Position numbers and translations under genes: made by a program | NCBI GenBank assembly: GCA_023388515.1 | Contig: JAEWGD010000006.1 | Coordinates: 1 to 64,000 of the forward strand | Origin: Bacillota bacterium | GTDB lineage: Bacteria; Bacillota; Clostridia; Oscillospirales; Ruminococcaceae | Direction of reading: 5' to 3' | DNA: 64,000 nt | Notes under the pieces: model-generated | Told to the model about the DNA's origin: nothing | The model's database searches: none | Seen by the model: only the letters and a program-made list of their open reading frames with translations | Part shown: positions 7,775-16,900 of the stretch, piece after piece | Layout of the letters: the number at the start of each line of letters is the position of its first letter | Position numbering within the stretch: position 1 is the first letter of the stretch

Positions 7775-9263
7775 TTGTTACACCTCCGGATGCATATGCA
7801 AGTACCAATTCTTGCGATGCATCTTTTCTCATTACTTCTTTTACTATTTTGCCTTCTCGCATTACTAATATTCTGTCTGCCATTCCAATAACCTCAGGCA
7901 AATCTGTTGATATTAAAATTATGCTTTTATTTTTCTTAGTTAGTATGTCCATTATCTGATATATTTCTGTTTTTGCTCCAACATCAACTCCACGAGTTGG
8001 TTCATCTAAAATAAGCACATTAGGGCTTGTTCTTAAAATTTTACTAAGAACAACCTTTTGTTGATTTCCTCCGCTTAAATTTCCAACAAGCTGGTTATGA
8101 GAGCTCATTTTAATTCTCATTGATTCAACGGAATTTTTTACTGTGTTTTTCTCCAAATCCCTATTTATTACGCCTAATTTAGAGATTTTATCAAGTGAAG
8201 CAAGTGATATGTTCTCCTTGATGCTTCTTACTAGAACCAGACCTTCGTGCTTTCTATCATCTGGAACTAGGCCAATTCCTTCTCTAATAGAATTTAATGG
8301 AGAATGCTTTTTCAGCTTTTTACCATTAATAATAATGTCACCTGACGTTTTCTTAATTGATCCATAAATTATTTTTGAAAGTTCAATATTCCCAGACCCC
8401 ATTAGGCCATAGATTGCAAGAATTTCTGATTTGTTAAGTGTGAAGCTAGCACCATTTACTGCTTGTCCAGTAAGGTTTTTTACCTCAAAAATCTTTTTAT
8501 TAACAAGACCATCTCTATCGGGATAAAAATTTTCAATGCTTTGACCAACCATCAGCGACACAATTTCATCATAATTAGTATCTTTTGTTGCAAGTGTTCT
8601 AACGTGTTTTCCATCACGAAATACTGTAATAGAATCTGAAATGCTGAAGATTTCATCCATTCTATGAGAAATATATATTATGGAGATTGATTTAGCAACT
8701 AATTCATTGATGATTTTAAAAAGAGTACCGATTTCTTCATTAGTTAATGCCGCAGTAGGCTCATCCATTATTATAACCTTTGAATTGACTGAAAGACATT
8801 TTGCAATTTCGACCATTTGCATTTGAGCAACTGAAAGTTTGGCAACCTTAGTTCTAGGATTCATTTTAAGACCGAGAGTGTCAAGTATATTTTGTGCATC
8901 AATGTATAATTTTGCCCAATCGACCATACCCGTTTTCATTGGTAATTTACCTAAAAAAATGTTTTCAGCCACAGTCAAATGGGATACAAGATTAAATTCT
9001 TGATATATCATTGATATTCCGAGATTCTGTGCCTCTTTTGTTGAATTATACTCAACTTTATTTCCCTCAAAAATAATCTCACCAGAAGTTGCTTTTTGTG
9101 CACCTGAAATTATTTTCATAAGTGTGGATTTTCCAGCACCATTTTCTCCACAAAGTGCATGGATTTCACCTTTTTTGACTTCTAAATGGACATTGTTCAA
9201 CGCAGTTACACCAGCGAACTTTTTTACAACGTCCCTAAGCTCTAATATATAATTGTTATCCAT
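7767..9263 (-). CDS. rbsA: Ribose ABC transporter, tandem ATP-binding protein
   Basis: About 498 residues with two ATPase domains. The first has Walker A GENGAGKST and Walker B VIIMDEPTAAL. The second has the signature LSGGNQQKVVLSKIL and Walker B VLILDEPTRGVDVGAKTEIY. In the second domain the Walker A region is degenerate (IYGLMGSGNIELSKI), which is the norm for RbsA-type proteins. The ATG at 9263 has AAAGGTGG 7 bases upstream and begins MDNNYILEL, so an earlier start 12 codons upstream, which would overlap rbsD, is unlikely. It powers sugar uptake through RbsC. Confidence 0.93.
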   Translation of the reverse strand: MDNNYILELRDVVKKFAGVTALNNVHLEVKKGEIHALCGENGAGKSTLMKIISGAQKATSGEIIFEGNKVEYNSTKEAQNLGISMIYQEFNLVSHLTVAENIFLGKLPMKTGMVDWAKLYIDAQNILDTLGLKMNPRTKVAKLSVAQMQMVEIAKCLSVNSKVIIMDEPTAALTNEEIGTLFKIINELVAKSISIIYISHRMDEIFSISDSITVFRDGKHVRTLATKDTNYDEIVSLMVGQSIENFYPDRDGLVNKKIFEVKNLTGQAVNGASFTLNKSEILAIYGLMGSGNIELSKIIYGSIKKTSGDIIINGKKLKKHSPLNSIREGIGLVPDDRKHEGLVLVRSIKENISLASLDKISKLGVINRDLEKNTVKNSVESMRIKMSSHNQLVGNLSGGNQQKVVLSKILRTSPNVLILDEPTRGVDVGAKTEIYQIMDILTKKNKSIILISTDLPEVIGMADRILVMREGKIVKEVMRKDASQELVLAYASGGVTNE

Positions 9264-9276
9264 ATAATCACCACCT

Positions 9277-9675
9277 TTAATAAGCGCATCCTGCGACAAG
9301 AATTATACTTGGATATGGAGTAAATTCACCAGTTCTTATTATTGCTCTGGCACTTTTGGTCTGCTCTTTGAGTTGAACATGTGGTACATATTCAATAGTA
9401 ATAGCCTTTGGAAGTATTTTTAAAATTTGAGTATGAAATTCTGGGCTTACTTGTTTTATTTCATCTGCCAAAATAGCTTTTTCAACTACGATGTGTGCTA
9501 ATACTTCACTAAGTACATTAAGATAAGCTGGCTCATTTGCCTTCCATGCGAGATCGATTCTTTCAACGCCTATTGGCATTGGGAGACCCGCATCACTCAC
9601 AACTATGGTATCCATATGACCTGTTTCAGCGAATACCTTTGCCATTTGAGGATTTAAGATTCCACTTGTTAGCAT
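9277..9675 (-). CDS. rbsD: D-ribose pyranase
   Basis: A 132-residue protein of the RbsD/FucU mutarotase family. It turns imported beta-D-ribopyranose into the furanose form that ribokinase accepts. The catalytic His in ETGHMD (residue 20) and the Asp in VVSDAGLPMP are present, as is the C-terminal sugar-binding IIRTGEFTPYPSIIL. AAAGGAG lies 8 bases before the ATG. It sits 16 bases after rbsK and 13 bases before rbsA. Length equals the family norm. Confidence 0.93.
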   Translation of the reverse strand: MLTSGILNPQMAKVFAETGHMDTIVVSDAGLPMPIGVERIDLAWKANEPAYLNVLSEVLAHIVVEKAILADEIKQVSPEFHTQILKILPKAITIEYVPHVQLKEQTKSARAIIRTGEFTPYPSIILVAGCAY

Positions 9676-9691
9676 TACAATTAACTCCTTT

Positions 9692-10615
9692 CTACTGGTT
9701 TATTGCAATAAATTTATCTATGTCATCTCTTGTTGGCATTGCAATAGATGTTCCTAATTTAGTCACAGCAAGGTTTGAAACAACGTTCCCAAATTTACAA
9801 GCTTCGAATATATCCTTACCATCTGCTAGTGCTGTTGCGAAACCACCGTTAAATGCATCTCCAGCACCTGTTGTATCAACAACCTTAACATCATAGTTAT
9901 CGAAAAGTTGACACTTTTCCTTTGTAACCGCTAAAACTCCTGTTTTACCTAAGGTAATGACAACCTCCTTAACCCCCTTGTCTAAAAAATGTTTTGCGGC
10001 TTGTTTAGCATCATCAATATTACAAATTTTTACACCTGTCAGTATTTCTGCCTCTACTTCATTTGGAGTTATAATGTCTATTTTTTTCATAAGCTCCTCG
10101 CTAATAGGTTGGATTGGTGCTGGATTTAAAATGATTTTAACACCATTTTTATATGCAATATCAATTACCTTTTCAACAGCATCAATATTTGTTTCAAGCT
10201 GAGTTAGGAGGATGTTTGATGACTTTATAGTTGGTTCAATTTTTGCAATATCTTCATCATTAAATGTATCACAAGCACCTGAGGTCACAGCAATTTGGTT
10301 TTGACTTGTATTTTCATCAACCATAATCAATGCCGTTCCCGTTGGAGCTTTATCGGTTATGAATATAAACTCTGTTGACATTTTTTCTTTTTTTAGCATA
10401 TCTAATGCAACATCTGCAAAAGAATCCTTACCTAATTTTGTTACCATTGTAACATTTCCACCGGACTTATTAGCTGCAATACCTTGATTAAACCCTTTGC
10501 CGCCAGGTCCCATTTGAAACATTGAGCTTTTCACTGTTTCGCCAGGTACAGGGAGATGTGACGCTCTTGCCATCAAGTCTACAACAAAGCTCCCAAAAAC
10601 TGTAATCTTATTCAC
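9692..10615 (-). CDS. rbsK: Ribokinase
   Basis: A PfkB-family kinase of 307 residues making ribose-5-phosphate. PfkB signature 1 is seen in GPGGKGFNQGIAANKSGG near residue 36. Signature 2 is in VVDTTGAGDAFNGGFATAL near 245, with the catalytic Asp of GAGD. The start is GTG with AAGGAG upstream, and it overlaps the end of rbsR by 8 bases. The product feeds the pentose phosphate pool and, through PRPP, the purine genes elsewhere in this window. Confidence 0.93.
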   Translation of the reverse strand: MNKITVFGSFVVDLMARASHLPVPGETVKSSMFQMGPGGKGFNQGIAANKSGGNVTMVTKLGKDSFADVALDMLKKEKMSTEFIFITDKAPTGTALIMVDENTSQNQIAVTSGACDTFNDEDIAKIEPTIKSSNILLTQLETNIDAVEKVIDIAYKNGVKIILNPAPIQPISEELMKKIDIITPNEVEAEILTGVKICNIDDAKQAAKHFLDKGVKEVVITLGKTGVLAVTKEKCQLFDNYDVKVVDTTGAGDAFNGGFATALADGKDIFEACKFGNVVSNLAVTKLGTSIAMPTRDDIDKFIAINQ

Positions 10616-11663
10616 TTATATCCTTCTCCTTTTTTACGACTAACTTTTCCGAACCCAATAATCTAAGTTTTGGAATAAGCGTAGTAGTATCTCTTTGATT
10701 ATTAAAAAAATTATTTGTATAATTAATTTTTTTAAAAAGTTTATTTACTGCAATTTTCCCCATTTCCTGTGTCGGTCGAGAAATACTTGAAATCTTCATA
10801 CCCAAAATGTTTAATGGTTCTATTTCGTCAAATGTTATAAAAGCAATGTCATTTGGTATTTCTAGCTGATGTTCACTTATGCTTTTTAACGCACCTAAAC
10901 TCATAAGGTTGTTACAAGTAAAAATAGCAGTTGGTCTATTTTCAAGATTTAAAATTTTATTAGTAAGTTCATATCCGCTTTCCATTCTATAATCACCATA
11001 AAATATTAACTCTTCTTGAATTTTAAGATCATTCATTAAAAAAGCATTTTGATAACCTCGTAGTCTGTCGCGTCCAGGCTTAGAAGATTTTGGACCCGCA
11101 ACAATTGCAATTTCTTTATGCCCTTCATTTATTAATGCACAGGTTGCATCAAATGCTCCCTTTATATTGTCTATAAAAACACCGTCAAAGTTTGAATATT
11201 TAACATCTCTGTCAACAAGATATATAGGAATTCCGATTCCTTCTAAAAGTTTTAAATAATCACAGTTAAATTCATTCGTATCAGTTATTGGTGATATAAT
11301 AAGACCTTTAATACTCATAGACTTTAGCCTCTTTAATATCATAACTTCTTTCTCTTGATTTTCATCTGTATCATAAATAATAGCATTAAAATTATATCTA
11401 TCAGCCTCTGCATTAATTCCTTTGATAACTTCTGCGAAAAAGGGGTTTGTAATATCAGGAACAACAACAGCAATTGTATTTTGAGCCATTTTTGCTATTT
11501 CATTATTAATTGAAATTGGCGAAAAATTATATTCGTCAATTATTGCTTGTACCCTTGCTCTTGTTTCCTTATTAACTGGAGCAGTATTATTAATTACTCG
11601 TGAAACAGTCGCACAGGATACGCCAGCTTTTTTTGCAATATCAACTATTCTTATTCTTACCAC
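10608..11663 (-). CDS. rbsR: LacI-family regulator of ribose use
   Basis: About 351 residues. An N-terminal LacI helix-turn-helix, VDIAKKAGVSCATVSRVIN, occupies residues 7-25. It is followed by a hinge and a sugar-binding periplasmic-protein-like domain (VVVPDITNPFFAEVIKGI, then IFTCNNLMSLGALKSI). As first gene of the rbs operon it very likely represses its own promoter until ribose or its phosphate binds. The start is uncertain: the GTG at 11661-11663 has only a very close GGGGAG before it, but no better ATG exists upstream of the HTH. Palindromes at 11673-11691 and 11860-11877 are operator candidates. Confidence 0.9.
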   Translation of the reverse strand: MVRIRIVDIAKKAGVSCATVSRVINNTAPVNKETRARVQAIIDEYNFSPISINNEIAKMAQNTIAVVVPDITNPFFAEVIKGINAEADRYNFNAIIYDTDENQEKEVMILKRLKSMSIKGLIISPITDTNEFNCDYLKLLEGIGIPIYLVDRDVKYSNFDGVFIDNIKGAFDATCALINEGHKEIAIVAGPKSSKPGRDRLRGYQNAFLMNDLKIQEELIFYGDYRMESGYELTNKILNLENRPTAIFTCNNLMSLGALKSISEHQLEIPNDIAFITFDEIEPLNILGMKISSISRPTQEMGKIAVNKLFKKINYTNNFFNNQRDTTTLIPKLRLLGSEKLVVKKEKDISE

Positions 11664-11672
11664 TCCCCAAAA

Positions 11673-11691
11673 TTTTCATGAAAATATTTTC
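11673..11691. promoter_or_regulatory. Operator candidate beside the rbsR start
   Basis: Two overlapping perfect palindromes, TTTTCATGAAAA (11673-11684) and GAAAATATTTTC (11680-11691), lie between the rbs promoter and the rbsR start codon. A repressor bound here would block transcription about 20-40 bases downstream of the start point. The GAAAATATTTTC core recurs inside the larger palindrome at 11860-11877, suggesting the same protein binds both. Confidence 0.55.
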
Positions 11692-11719
11692 TTGTTGTAG
11701 TGCTTTGTGTGATGTCATT

Positions 11720-11747
11720 AATATATCACATTTAACTTAAATGTCAA
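11720..11747 (-). promoter_or_regulatory. Promoter of the rbs operon
   Basis: On the minus strand TTGACA (11742-11747) and TATATT (11720-11725) are 16 bases apart, a near-consensus sigma-A promoter pointing into rbsR. The predicted start near 11713 leaves a leader of about 50 bases that contains the operator candidate. Confidence 0.7.
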
Positions 11748-11800
11748 TGATAATAACGAATATTTTTGTGCCTTATGCATAAGTTAGTTTAATATATATA

Positions 11801-11817
11801 TGAAAACGTTATGAAAA
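11801..11817. promoter_or_regulatory. Possible cre or RbsR half-site
   Basis: TGAAAACGTTATGA resembles the catabolite element TGWAANCGNTNWCA except near its 3' end. It lies about 55 bases upstream of the rbs -35 box. HprK, the HPr kinase that drives CcpA control, is encoded in this window at 52,470. Weak match, so low confidence. Confidence 0.3.
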
Positions 11818-11859
11818 TTGTTTAATACCAACCTATATAAAGGGATATAAATCCTGTGA

Positions 11860-11877
11860 TATGAAAATATTTTCATA
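11860..11877. promoter_or_regulatory. Perfect 18-bp palindrome upstream of the rbs promoter
   Basis: TATGAAAATATTTTCATA is its own reverse complement and shares the GAAAATATTTTC core with the site at 11673-11691. The centre-to-centre distance is roughly 183 bases, which would allow a LacI-family tetramer to loop the promoter DNA. No other gene lies close to it. Confidence 0.55.
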
Positions 11878-12035
11878 GAATTAAATTTACACAAGTTATT
11901 TATAATATTATTTGCTATTCTTTATTAGTTTATACTTGAGGGATATGTTTTCTTGCGTCAGAAGATGTTGTTTGCATCACTTTTTATGTCGTTTGATATA
12001 AAGCTTATTTGTATGAAAAGGCTCTAGAATTAAAA

Positions 12036-12175
12036 GATTAACACGCAAATCTATCTGCTTCTATAAATCACAAGAAATGCATGATATTGTTATTGGTCTT
12101 GTTATTAATATTCTTGAGTTCGGCTGGTGTGTAGATTTATGGAAAGTACATATTTAGAACACAACCAATAAACGC
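12036..12175 (+). pseudogene. C-terminal fragment of an IS1-family transposase
   Basis: The plus strand reads TRKSICFYKSQEMHDIVIGL, then VINILEFGWCVDLWKVHI and a stop, followed by an IS end (GTACATATTTAGAACACAACCA). The block is the same as the C-terminal part of the element at 39759-40233, which reads CFSKSQEMHNIVIGL. IS1 InsB proteins end in a similar KTICFSKSVELHDKVIG. Everything upstream of this block is missing, so the copy cannot move by itself. Confidence 0.65.
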
Positions 12176-12218
12176 TTATGTTTGTGCAAATAATGTGAAA
12201 AAATATTTAATAAACCCC

Positions 12219-12247
12219 TTGATTTATTATTATGTATGATGTATAAT
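12219..12247 (+). promoter_or_regulatory. Promoter of the PP2C phosphatase gene
   Basis: TTGATT (12219-12224) and TATAAT (12242-12247) are separated by 17 bases and point at the start codon at 12281. Confidence 0.65.
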
Positions 12248-12280
12248 AATGATATTATTTTTGAAAAGTGAGATGCATGG

Positions 12281-13033
12281 ATGTATTATTGCTGTGGGAT
12301 TACCACCAAAGGCATTATGCCACATAATGAAGATGCTTTTTTGATTAACAAAATTGTAAGTGTTGATGGAGCAGTCGAAACTAATTTGTCTACACCTTTT
12401 ATAGTAGCTGTTTCTGATGGAGTTTCTGGTGAATTATCGGGTGAAATAGCTTCCAAGTTATGTATGAAACTTTTGTGTAATGTTAAGTTATCACAGAAAA
12501 TGAACTTGCAAAACAGCATTATGAAAATTCATGAGCGACTTAGAAAATATAATCTTAATAAGAATGGCTCTTCGAATATGCAGGCTACTTTATGTGCGTT
12601 GGCGATAGATGATAAAAATAAAATACACACAATTAATGTTGGCGATTCAAGGCTGTATAGATATAAAAATTCATCCTTACATCAACTTTCTAAGGACCAG
12701 TCGTTAGTCCAAATGTTATATGAAGAGGGTGCAATTACTGCTGAGGAAAGAAATACACATACACATAAGAATATCATATTTCCTGTCATGGGAAATAATG
12801 ATTCTGAGCCAAAACTAGATATTCAGTGCTTAGATATTGAGATGGAATATGGTGATTTGTTTATTCTTTGTACGGACGGTTTAACTGATTATGTAGCCAA
12901 TTCAGAAATAGAAGAGATACTTTCACTTCCTTTAAATCTAAATAAAAGGCTGTCAAAATTAGTTGATACTGCATTAGGGAAAGGCAGTAAAGATAATATA
13001 ACAATAATAGGCATATGCAATATAAAAAAGTAG
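12281..13033 (+). CDS. PP2C-family serine/threonine phosphatase
   Basis: A 250-residue PPM phosphatase. The metal-binding motifs are HNEDAFL (residue 15 on), VSDGVSGE near 45, INVGDSRLYRY near 125, CTDGLTDYV near 205 and KDNITII near the end, so all the acidic residues are there. Related enzymes (PrpC/Stp) reverse phosphorylation by PASTA-type Ser/Thr kinases, usually encoded next door. No kinase gene is adjacent here. The ATG is followed by YYCCG, with an unusual pair of cysteines at 4-5. The ribosome site is weak (GTGAGATG). Confidence 0.88.
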   Translation: MYYCCGITTKGIMPHNEDAFLINKIVSVDGAVETNLSTPFIVAVSDGVSGELSGEIASKLCMKLLCNVKLSQKMNLQNSIMKIHERLRKYNLNKNGSSNMQATLCALAIDDKNKIHTINVGDSRLYRYKNSSLHQLSKDQSLVQMLYEEGAITAEERNTHTHKNIIFPVMGNNDSEPKLDIQCLDIEMEYGDLFILCTDGLTDYVANSEIEEILSLPLNLNKRLSKLVDTALGKGSKDNITIIGICNIKK

Positions 13034-13039
13034 TTGCTG

Positions 13040-13077
13040 ATTAACCTTTTTATTTTATGATATATAAAAGGGTTAAT
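13040..13077 (+). terminator. Hairpin after the PP2C gene
   Basis: Thirteen-bp arms ATTAACCTTTTTA (13040-13052) and TAAAAGGGTTAAT (13065-13077), with one G-U pair and a 12-base loop. No clear T-run follows, so it may terminate weakly or protect the 3' end. Confidence 0.4.
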
Positions 13078-13115
13078 GCAATTTACTTTATCAATATGCT
13101 TATGCCATTTAAATC

Positions 13116-13191
13116 GCTGGAATAACTCAGTTGGTAGAGTACCTCACTCGTAATGAGGAAGTCGTGGGTTCAAATCCCGTTTCCAGCTCCA
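13116..13191 (+). tRNA. tRNA-Thr (anticodon CGT)
   Basis: A 76-base cloverleaf. Acceptor GCTGGAA pairs with TTCCAGC, and CCA is encoded at 13189-13191. The D arm is ACTC...GAGT, the anticodon stem CCTCA/TGAGG encloses loop CTCGTAA with anticodon CGT at 13149-13151, and the T arm has TTCAAAT. It reads ACG threonine codons. It stands alone and is followed at once by its own terminator. Confidence 0.95.
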
Positions 13192-13197
13192 ATTAGA

Positions 13198-13230
13198 ACC
13201 CTCCTTAATAGCGTGATTAAGGAGGGTTTT
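13198..13230 (+). terminator. Terminator of tRNA-Thr
   Basis: ACCCTCCTTAAT and ATTAAGGAGGGT form a perfect 12-bp stem, followed by TTTTG and more Ts. A classical intrinsic terminator. Confidence 0.85.
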
Positions 13231-13334
13231 GTTATTTTTTATATATTAGTTAAATTGGTTTGTTTTTGCTTGTTTTGGTGTGCATATGGGGGTCGAGATG
13301 GGGATCAATTTAAGGTTTTAATTTGTAAAACATT

Positions 13335-13362
13335 CACCCTCCTCGAATTAATGGGGAGGGTG
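13335..13362 (-). terminator. Terminator of the DUF898-like gene
   Basis: CACCCTCC (13335-13342) pairs with GGGAGGGTG (13354-13362). It lies just past the stop of the minus-strand gene at 13369. T-rich sequence follows on the plus strand and a shorter A/T tract on the minus strand, so it may work in both directions. Confidence 0.55.
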
Positions 13363-13368
13363 TTTTTG

Positions 13369-13683
13369 TTAGTTTGCAAAGTATGTATGTTTAACTTTCC
13401 ATTTTTCTAATGCTATACCAAGCCAAAAAGAGTATATGCCGAAAGTGATGATAGTTAGTAACACCCATTTTATCCAATTACCAAAAAGCTGAACAGCCTT
13501 TCCGTCAAAAGCTAACCTTCTGCCGTCAATAACCGTATGTTTAGTTTCCCAATCATAAATCATACATAAAGCCCATGGATAACAAATACCTAAAGTGAAT
13601 ATAGTTATCAATCCACCAAGAATTTTCCAACCGATCAACTGTGCAAGACCACCATCAAAATACGAATTCCCCATATTAGCCAT
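13369..13683 (-). CDS. Small membrane protein of DUF898/YjgN type
   Basis: About 104 residues. It shows repeated halves with the same layout: a hydrophobic helix, a short loop and an aromatic-rich patch (LIGWKILGGLITIFTLGICY, then WIKWVLLTIITFGIYSFWLG). DUF898 proteins share this TFGIYxFWxxxxxxKW pattern. The function of the family is unknown. The ATG at 13683 has AAAGGGAG 8 bases upstream, better placed than the TTG two codons earlier. It is a single gene with its own terminator. Confidence 0.7.
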   Translation of the reverse strand: MANMGNSYFDGGLAQLIGWKILGGLITIFTLGICYPWALCMIYDWETKHTVIDGRRLAFDGKAVQLFGNWIKWVLLTIITFGIYSFWLGIALEKWKVKHTYFAN

Positions 13684-13843
13684 AACCAAATCTCCCTTTT
13701 ATCAAATATTTTGTCAACTTTTGCAATTAACTACTTTATTATATACAATTAGTAGCATATAATTGTTAACAAGTTGTAAACATTAAAAATCAAATTGTTC
13801 ATTTTATTTACGAATAGCATTTTTTATAAATTTTACTAACTAC

Positions 13844-13872
13844 TCGACAAGGATAAATTTAAAGTGTATAAT
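13844..13872 (+). promoter_or_regulatory. Promoter of sbcC
   Basis: TCGACA (13844-13849) and TATAAT (13867-13872) with a 17-base spacer, 50 bases before the sbcC start codon. Confidence 0.6.
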
Positions 13873-13921
13873 AATGTTATAAGTGTAATTAAAGATGAAT
13901 ATAAAAATACAGGAGAATAAT

Positions 13922-16900
13922 ATGAAACCTTTGTTGTTGAAAATGAGTGCGTTTGGGCCTTTTGCTGATGTTGTTGATGTGCCTTTTTTTTCATTGGACT
14001 CACAAGGTTTGTTCCTTATAACTGGGAATACGGGTGCTGGTAAGACTACAATATTTGATGCAATATCCTTTGCATTGTACGGGAATACTAGTGGCATAAC
14101 TAGAACTGTAGATACAGTTAGAAGTGATTTTGCATTGCCCTCAAATGAAACATTTGTTTATTTGGAGTTTTTACATAAGGGAAAAAGGTACATAATAAAA
14201 CGCAACCCACAGTACATAAGACCTAAAAAAAGTGGCGTAGGTACGACTACACAGTCAGCAGATGCAGTCTTAACATATCCAGATGGTAGCGTAATAACAG
14301 GTGCTAATAATGTAACAAAAAGCATTGAGCAACTTTTATGTATAGATTGGAAGCAATTCAAGCAAGTGGTAATGATTGCACAGGGCGAATTTTTAAATCT
14401 GATTTTGGCTGATAGCAATGAAAGAGGAGCAATTCTTAGAAAAGTTTTCAATACACAGATATATGCTGATATACAAATTAAGCTAAAGGATATGTCATCA
14501 ACTTTGAAAAACGAATGTATAGAAAGTGATAACACGATAGTTCAGCATTTGTCAGATATTAATTGTGATGAAAATAGCGATTTTTTTCAGATTATAAACG
14601 AATGGAAGGAGTCACCGTCAATTCATAAAGCTAATGATATTTTTATTACATTAGAAAGAATATTAACAACTAGTAATGAAAAACTTGGTATAACTAAAGA
14701 TGAGTTAGTCAAAATTGAGAATGAAATATCAAAAAATGCTGTGGAATTTGAAATTGCAAAGCTGAATAATGATAAGCTTGCAAGGCTCAATAGTTTGACA
14801 TCAGAAAAAAATCTAATGCTTGACAAAGCAGATGAAATAAGCAAGAAGAATGAAGAATATTTATTTTCTCAAAAAGCTGTAAATATTGTTAAACCTTTTG
14901 AGGAAAAATTCATTAGAGAGAAAAAAGATAGAAATGAACTTACTGTATTTATTGTGGATACAAATGAAAAGGTATCAGTGTTAGAGGGGAATATAACAGA
15001 GATAAAGGCTGAATTAGAGCGGTCAGAGCAGAAGTTACCTATGGCTGATGATATAAATTTGCGTGTAAAAAAAACTGAAAGTGAACTTGATTTATATGAT
15101 AGTGCATTTGAATTGAGCAAAAATCTTAAGGAGTTAAAGAAGAATCAAGAGAGTATTTTTAGCCTGATAGGTAATATGGAAGCTAAAAAGGGCAATCTTG
15201 AAAAGGAACAAAGTAAGATTTCAAGCGAACTGAAAGAACTTGATAATGTGGAGGAAGATTTTTTCTTATGCGATAAAAAGCTAAGTGATGTAAAACAAAT
15301 GTCGGATAAAATCAAACAAATGTTAGATGAACATAATAAAAACTTGAAGGATAAGAAAGCTTTAGAAAAAGCACAGGAACAGTTTCTAGAGTTGGAAAAA
15401 CAGTATAAACTTAAAAATGATGAATGTAGTAATGCAGATTCAGAGTTTTTACAGGCACAGGCAGGAATTATGGCAAGTGGCTTACAGGAGAATAAACAAT
15501 GCCCAGTCTGTGGATCAACCTCACATCCATGCAAGGCTATTTTATCAGAAACGATAATAACTGGGTCAGAACTAAAACAACTTAAAGAAGAAACAGCAGA
15601 ACTATATAAAGCTATGGACAAATTAAGCCATGAGTGTGGTACATTAAAAGCAAGGTACGAGGTGAATTATGAAAAGTTAAATTCTCAAGTTAAGGTTACT
15701 TTTAAAATTGAAACTGAATTGGTGGATATTAATAAAATTGTGGTTGAACAGTCAGAAAAAAATCTTAATGAGCGAAAAGTACTTGAATTAGAGTATGAAA
15801 AACTGCAAAAAGATAAAGAAAACAAGCTGGAGAGCAAAGAAAAGCTACAAAAAATAATAGATGAGATTATTGAAATTGATAGAATTATTAGCAGTGAAAA
15901 AAACAGGTTAACCGAAATTGATATTGAAATTGGCAAGGTTGATGAGCGAATAAAATCCATAAATAAGCAAATAAGTTATTGCTCAAAAGAAGAGGCGATT
16001 CAGAAAATTAACGATGATAAAGAAGAATATAATCGAATAAAATTTGAATTTGAAAAGGCTAATAAAAATTATAATGAATGTAATGTCGAAATTGAAAGCC
16101 TAAAAGCAGTTCTTCTAAATAATGAGCAGAAATTATCTTCGTTAGAAAAATCCTATGCTAAAGCTGAACAGGAATTTATTCAAAAGCTTAACGAATGTGG
16201 TTTTGAAAATGAAGAAACATACCATAAATATTTAATATCTAATGATGATTTGCAATTATTAATTGATGAAATAAATGAATATAAAGATAGAATGATGCTT
16301 ATTAATGAGAATATAACACAACTAGAAACTGAAACTAAAGACATAGAAACTGTCTGTTTAACTGATATAATTAGTAAAAAGGATGCGTTAATTGAAGAAA
16401 AAAAACTGCTTGATGAAAATTTACAGGAGTTGTCAAATAATATAAGTAATAATAGTAGAATTTATTTAAAAGTTGATAACGAATTGAAAAGTCTGAATGA
16501 TAAGCGTGATAAATTTATGCTTGTGAACGAACTATCAAAAACTGCAAACGGCGACTTGGTTGGTAAACAAAAGTTAGCCTTTGAGCAGTATATTCAAGCG
16601 TTTTATTTTGAGAAAGTTATTCATGAGGCTAATAAGCGATTAAAAGGAATGACTGACGGAAGATATAAGCTAATGCGAAAAGAGGAGGCAAGCAACCTTA
16701 GAATACAAGCAGGACTTGAAATTGAAATTATGGATTATTACACAGGAAAAGCACGTTCTGTGAAGTCGCTTTCAGGAGGGGAATCCTTCAAGACTTCACT
16801 ATCGCTTGCATTAGGGCTATCCGATGTAATACAAAGCTTTGCAGGGGGAATTGAAGTTGATGCAATGTTCATAGATGAGGGATTTGGCTCACTAGATAGC

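Larger units (their letters stand above)
11664..12280. other. 617-base gap between rbsR and the PP2C gene
   Basis: The left third carries the rbs promoter and operator candidates. The middle holds a C-terminal piece of an IS1-family transposase (12036-12175). The right end carries the promoter of the PP2C gene. No intact gene is seen. Confidence 0.7.

Noticed and set aside
13116..13335. tRNA-Thr as an attachment site of a genomic island
   Set aside because: No repeat of the tRNA 3' end and no integrase gene were found within the window.
15145..15621. 158-codon minus-strand frame inside sbcC
   Set aside because: Serine/leucine-rich mirror of the coiled-coil codons of sbcC; no start signal.
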